Shown here in pieces: positions 60,636-64,000 of a DNA stretch of 64,000 bases. Position numbers and translations under genes: made by a program. Within the stretch, counting starts at the first letter, position 1. Each line of letters starts with the position of its first letter. The stretch spans positions 21,766-85,765 of the forward strand of contig CANQUV010000007.1 of NCBI GenBank assembly GCA_947627135.1, in the 5' to 3' direction. The notes below the pieces were generated by a model. The model saw nothing but the letters and a program-made list of their open reading frames with translations. It ran no database searches and was not told where the DNA came from. The DNA comes from an uncultured Clostridia bacterium. Its GTDB lineage: Bacteria > Bacillota > Clostridia > Oscillospirales > Acutalibacteraceae.

Positions 60636-62855
60636 ATGGATAAAGAATTAATACAACGGGAATATTCACAAATGAATGATATGCAAAGGCAAGCTGTTTT
60701 TACAACAGAAGGACCTTTGCTTATCCTTGCGGGTGCAGGTTCGGGCAAAACAACAGTACTTGTAAATCGTATATCATATATATTAAAATTAGGTCTTTGC
60801 AAGCCATGGCAGATTTTAGCAATTACATTTACAAATAAAGCCGCAGGAGAGCTTAAAGACAGAATTTGCGATGTAGTGCCCGAGGGAGGAGCAGATATCT
60901 GGGCTGCAACATTCCATTCCACTTGTGCAAGAATTCTGCGCAGATACGGTGATAAACTGGGATACACAAGTCATTTTACTGTTTATGATACAGATGATCA
61001 GAAAAAGATGGTAAAGGATATATTGAAACAGCTTAATATTGATGAAAAATATCTTTCGGTAAAAACTATTCTCGGAGAAATATCAAGAGCGAAGGATAAA
61101 ATGATTTCACCGAAAAAGATGCGAGAGCAAGCCGGATATGACAGCAGAAAAGTAGAAATATCAAAAGTATATGAGGTTTATCAGTCAAGACTTTTAACGT
61201 CAGACGCTATGGATTTTGACGATATGCTGTTAAATACAGTAAATCTTTTTGAAAAATGCCCCGAAATTTTAGAATACTACCAGAATCAATTCAAGTATAT
61301 AATGGTAGACGAATATCAAGATACCAATAAGGTTCAGTATAAATTTGTGAGTATGCTTGCGGAGAAATATAACAATATTTGTGTTGTAGGTGATGACGAC
61401 CAAAGTATTTATAAATTTAGAGGAGCAACTATTGAAAATATATTATCATTTGAAAATACATTTACGGGTGCAAAGGTAATAAGACTTGAACAAAATTACC
61501 GCAGTACAAAAAACATTCTTAATGCAGCAAACGAAGTTATTTCAAATAATACTGCAAGAAAGGGTAAAACTCTTTGGACAGAAAATTACGAGGGAGAAAA
61601 GATAGAAGTTCATACTTCAGACAGCGAGAGAGCTGAAGCGGAGTTTATTTCCCAAAAAATACTTGATGGAGTTGCACGAGGTAAAAATTTTTCCGACTTT
61701 GCAGTGTTATACCGAATGAACGCCCAGTCAAATGTATTGGAGCAGACTTTTTCACGAAGCGGAATTCCCCATAGAATTATTGGAGGACATCGTTTTTATG
61801 ACAGAGAAGAAATTAAGGATATGACGTCATATTTGCAGGTTATAAATAACCCTCATGATGATGTGCGAATCCGTAGAATAATCAACAGGCCAAAAAGGTC
61901 GATAGGAGAGACAACGGTTTCTCATGCAGCCGATATTGCCGCAGGATTAGGGGAAAGCATTTATACAATAATAAAAAATGCGTCTGATTATCCGCAACTG
62001 TCAAGGGCAGAAAAGAAATTGTCGGAGTTTGTATCCCTGATAGACGGCCTGATTGAAGCCTATAACAGTGAGGATTATTCTCTTGCAGAAATATATAATC
62101 TTGTACTTGAGCATACTGACTATGAGAATTATTTAAAGGCAGAAAAAGATAATGCAGAAGTTAGAATAGAAAATATTGAAGAACTTCGTTCAAATATCAT
62201 TAAATTTGAAGAAGATTATGAAGAAGAGGCAACTCTTTCGGCATTTCTGGAAGAAATTTCGTTATTGTCAGATATAGATAATTATGACAGCCAGTCAGAT
62301 TCAACAGTTATGATGACAATGCACAGTGCCAAAGGACTAGAGTTTCCCGTTGTATTTATAGCAGGAATGGAAGAGGGAATTTTTCCGTCAATGGCAACAA
62401 TGCTGAATCCGGATGAAATGAATGAAGAAAGAAGACTTGCCTATGTAGGTATAACAAGGGCAAAAGAGAAACTCTATCTTACAAAAGCAAAGAACAGAAT
62501 GTTGTTTGGTTCAACAACTCATAACAGAGTTTCAAGATTTGTTGAAGAAATTCCCGAAACTTTAATTGAACAAACGGGCGATGAGCGTAAATTTTCATTT
62601 TCACCCACATTTAATGTTTTGGGAACAGATAAAAAAAGTTCATCAACTGGTTACGGAATAAATTCATTTAATTCTAAAACCAATACATCAAAAATAAAAT
62701 ATAGTGTAGGAGATATTGTCTTTCATAAAGTGTTCGGAAAAGGAATGATTACAAAAGCTGAAAAAATGGGAAGTGATACCATGCTGGAAATTGCATTTGA
62801 TAAAGCAGGAACAAAAACATTAATGGCAAATTTCAGTAAGATGGAGAAAATATAA
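60636..62855 (+). CDS. pcrA: UvrD/PcrA-type DNA helicase
   Basis: 739 residues from the ATG at 60636 (AGAAGGA upstream); an ATG at 60618 is in frame but lacks a ribosome site. Superfamily 1A helicase motifs in order: Q-motif LNDMQRQAV-like stretch, Walker A LAGAGSGKTTVL, Ia ITFTNKAAGEL, II VDEYQDTNKVQ, III GDDDQSIYKFRGA, IV VIRLEQNYRST, V TMHSAKGLEFPVVF and VI RRLAYVGITRAKEKL. The C-terminus has the PcrA RNA-polymerase-interacting Tudor-like fold (GDIVFHKVFGKGMI). It unwinds DNA in repair and removes RecA or stalled complexes. Confidence 0.95.
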   Translation: MDKELIQREYSQMNDMQRQAVFTTEGPLLILAGAGSGKTTVLVNRISYILKLGLCKPWQILAITFTNKAAGELKDRICDVVPEGGADIWAATFHSTCARILRRYGDKLGYTSHFTVYDTDDQKKMVKDILKQLNIDEKYLSVKTILGEISRAKDKMISPKKMREQAGYDSRKVEISKVYEVYQSRLLTSDAMDFDDMLLNTVNLFEKCPEILEYYQNQFKYIMVDEYQDTNKVQYKFVSMLAEKYNNICVVGDDDQSIYKFRGATIENILSFENTFTGAKVIRLEQNYRSTKNILNAANEVISNNTARKGKTLWTENYEGEKIEVHTSDSERAEAEFISQKILDGVARGKNFSDFAVLYRMNAQSNVLEQTFSRSGIPHRIIGGHRFYDREEIKDMTSYLQVINNPHDDVRIRRIINRPKRSIGETTVSHAADIAAGLGESIYTIIKNASDYPQLSRAEKKLSEFVSLIDGLIEAYNSEDYSLAEIYNLVLEHTDYENYLKAEKDNAEVRIENIEELRSNIIKFEEDYEEEATLSAFLEEISLLSDIDNYDSQSDSTVMMTMHSAKGLEFPVVFIAGMEEGIFPSMATMLNPDEMNEERRLAYVGITRAKEKLYLTKAKNRMLFGSTTHNRVSRFVEEIPETLIEQTGDERKFSFSPTFNVLGTDKKSSSTGYGINSFNSKTNTSKIKYSVGDIVFHKVFGKGMITKAEKMGSDTMLEIAFDKAGTKTLMANFSKMEKI

Positions 62856-63052
62856 TATTTTTTATTAAAATGAAACATTTTTTAAGAATGTATGATAATC
62901 ATATAGGTTAATAAAAATTACACAAAATCAAATTGTCACATATTAAGTAAATCTTCATAAAATGTAGTGTTCCAGAGCAAAAAATTATCAGGGTGTATAT
63001 AAAAATTAAATAAAATACCCTGCCAGCTCAATTTACATTGGAGGTAATACTT

Positions 63053-63895
63053 ATGCCAGATGTTCCTTTTACAAATGCGTTCAGTACGCAGCAAAATCAG
63101 CCGTCAAACGATCAATTTCCCGGGGAAATCAACGAAGCAGTCTGCATAGACGCAAACCGTGTTTATGACAGTTGTGGTGATAAAGACTGCCTTTCAGATA
63201 TGAGGGTATTCTTTACAGAAACAAATCAGGCGGTAATCAACAACGCATGTAATGTAAGAATAAGAGAGGCAAATGTTATTTATACTACCGTAAATTTAGA
63301 GCCTGTAACATTTCATAAAGGCTTTTATGCAGTAGATATGACATTCTTCTTTGAAATTATTCTTGATGCGTTTATGGCTCCCGGCTCAATACCAACAACA
63401 ATTAATGGATTGTCAACATTCAGCAAAAGAGTTATTCTTTATGGCAGCGAAGGAAATGTAAAAGTCTTTTCAAGCGATTCAAACTGCGAAGAGTGTTCAG
63501 GCGGATGCGGACCTTATACAATGAATTTGCCAAAGGCAACGGTACAAGTTGCCCAACCAATGGCATTATCCGCTTCGTTATCAGAAGTTTGCGGACAATG
63601 TGTTCCGTCATGCCGAATACCTACTTGTGTGGCGGCGTATTTCGGAGGAGATTTAATTCCGCCAAATGGAAGAACAGTAAGAGCGACAATAGGAATTTTC
63701 ACAATTGTGCAGATAGAAAGAAATGTACAAATGCTGATACCTGCTTATGACTTCTGTATTCCAAAGAAAGAATGTGTAACATCCTCAGATAATCCATGTG
63801 AGATGTTTAGCAGAATTGATTTTCCAACAGACGAGTTTTTCCCTCCAAGGGTAACGGATATACCAAAAGACGATTTTTGTAATTGCGGAGAATAA
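63053..63895 (+). CDS. Conserved clostridial Cys-rich protein of unknown function
   Basis: 280 residues from the ATG at 63053, with TTGGAGGTAATACTT upstream. It has about 18 Cys, including AVCIDANRVYDSCGDKDC near the start, CEECSGGCG in the middle, CGQCVPSCRIPTC, and an FCNCGE end. Two related beta-rich halves are suggested by VIYTTVNLEPVTFHKGFYAV. No signal peptide or membrane segment. The style resembles proteins widespread in spore-forming Clostridia and could belong to a spore-coat-like layer, but that is inference. Upstream 62856-63052 holds no other gene and no clear SigA promoter. Confidence 0.7.
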   Translation: MPDVPFTNAFSTQQNQPSNDQFPGEINEAVCIDANRVYDSCGDKDCLSDMRVFFTETNQAVINNACNVRIREANVIYTTVNLEPVTFHKGFYAVDMTFFFEIILDAFMAPGSIPTTINGLSTFSKRVILYGSEGNVKVFSSDSNCEECSGGCGPYTMNLPKATVQVAQPMALSASLSEVCGQCVPSCRIPTCVAAYFGGDLIPPNGRTVRATIGIFTIVQIERNVQMLIPAYDFCIPKKECVTSSDNPCEMFSRIDFPTDEFFPPRVTDIPKDDFCNCGE

Positions 63896-63897
63896 AA

Positions 63898-63925
63898 AAA
63901 CGGTGCAGCTTATACTGCACCGTTT
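63898..63925 (+). terminator. Terminator after the Cys-rich protein gene
   Basis: AAACGGTGCAG-CTTATA-CTGCACCGTTT, directly after the stop codon. Confidence 0.88.
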
Positions 63926-63934
63926 CAGCTTGTC

Positions 63935-63964
63935 GAAAAAGTCCAGTATAGACTGGGCTTTTTC
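63935..63964 (+). repeat. Inverted repeat at the window's right edge
   Basis: GAAAAAGTCCAGT-ATAG-ACTGGGCTTTTTC, a 13-bp stem with one G-U pair. It is terminator-like but follows another terminator within 10 bases, so it may be a dispersed element. A -10-like TATAAT follows before the edge. Confidence 0.5.
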
Positions 63965-64000
63965 TCGTATATGTGATATAATAAATATGGTGATGACAAT

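Overview
The window is low-GC DNA (roughly one third G+C by eye) from a Gram-positive anaerobe of class Clostridia, most likely a starch-degrading Oscillospiraceae/Ruminococcus-type gut bacterium. The evidence is a V/A-type rotary ATPase operon, group II ECF vitamin transport, an FMN and a tetrahydrofolate riboswitch, DnaD plus a DnaI-type loader, a zinc-finger ClpE-type ATPase, frequent GTG and TTG starts with strong AGGAGG-type ribosome binding sites, and two dockerin proteins beside starch-active GH13 enzymes. The dockerin, GH13 and CBM combination resembles the amylosome described for Ruminococcus bromii. Species cannot be fixed from sequence alone.

Layout. 1-1362 is the 3' end of a secreted pullulanase-like dockerin protein. 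1546-3347 (minus) holds folT under a THF riboswitch and ribU under an FMN riboswitch. 3348-10121 (minus) is a cell-envelope block: LicD, a family-2 glycosyltransferase, a DUF975-like membrane protein, an M20 dipeptidase and a YfhO-type membrane protein. 10277-12193 (plus) has a YfbR-like nucleotidase and an LCP cell-wall ligase. 12379-16584 has a cytoplasmic GH13 enzyme fused to DUF1653, pyrophosphatase, a membrane protein and a DUF2804-like protein. 17304-17833 is an array of exact-period 93-bp repeats.

17884-30811 (plus) is a long housekeeping run: ruvC-ruvA-ruvB-glmM-methyltransferase-ecfA1-ecfA2-ecfT-truA-DUF5711-cvpA-pgsA, then clpE from its own promoter. The ECF energising module here can serve the FolT and RibU S-components encoded about 20 kb away. 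30912-36545 has tRNA-Gly, a possible insertion-sequence scar, a C39-like peptidase, an AbrB-type regulator flanked by gene scraps, degV and an extracellular GH13 lipoprotein with a CBM26-like module. 36571-37596 is ilvE.

37911-46734 (minus) is a complete V/A-type ATPase operon (G/H, C, I, K, F, E, A, B, D in transcription order). It is followed upstream by PFL/UPF0210 and ACT-domain genes, galU and a RING/zinc-ribbon membrane protein. 50867-53234 (plus) has prfB (without the usual programmed frameshift) and apgM. 53497-56838 encodes a 1113-residue secreted GLUG/dockerin protein. 56964-59690 has a 50-residue membrane protein, a TSCPD protein and a dnaD-dnaC pair. 59775-59957 carries tRNA-Gln and tRNA-Pro, then a DUF4358 lipoprotein, pcrA and a Cys-rich clostridial protein at the right edge.

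Most of the window is core genome. The least ordinary items are the 93-bp repeat family, the back-to-back promoters sharing a palindromic -35 (14063-14112), the GH13-DUF1653 fusion, the decayed AbrB locus, and an unassigned potentially structured segment at 12247-12375. I see no phage, CRISPR array, defence island or intact insertion sequence.
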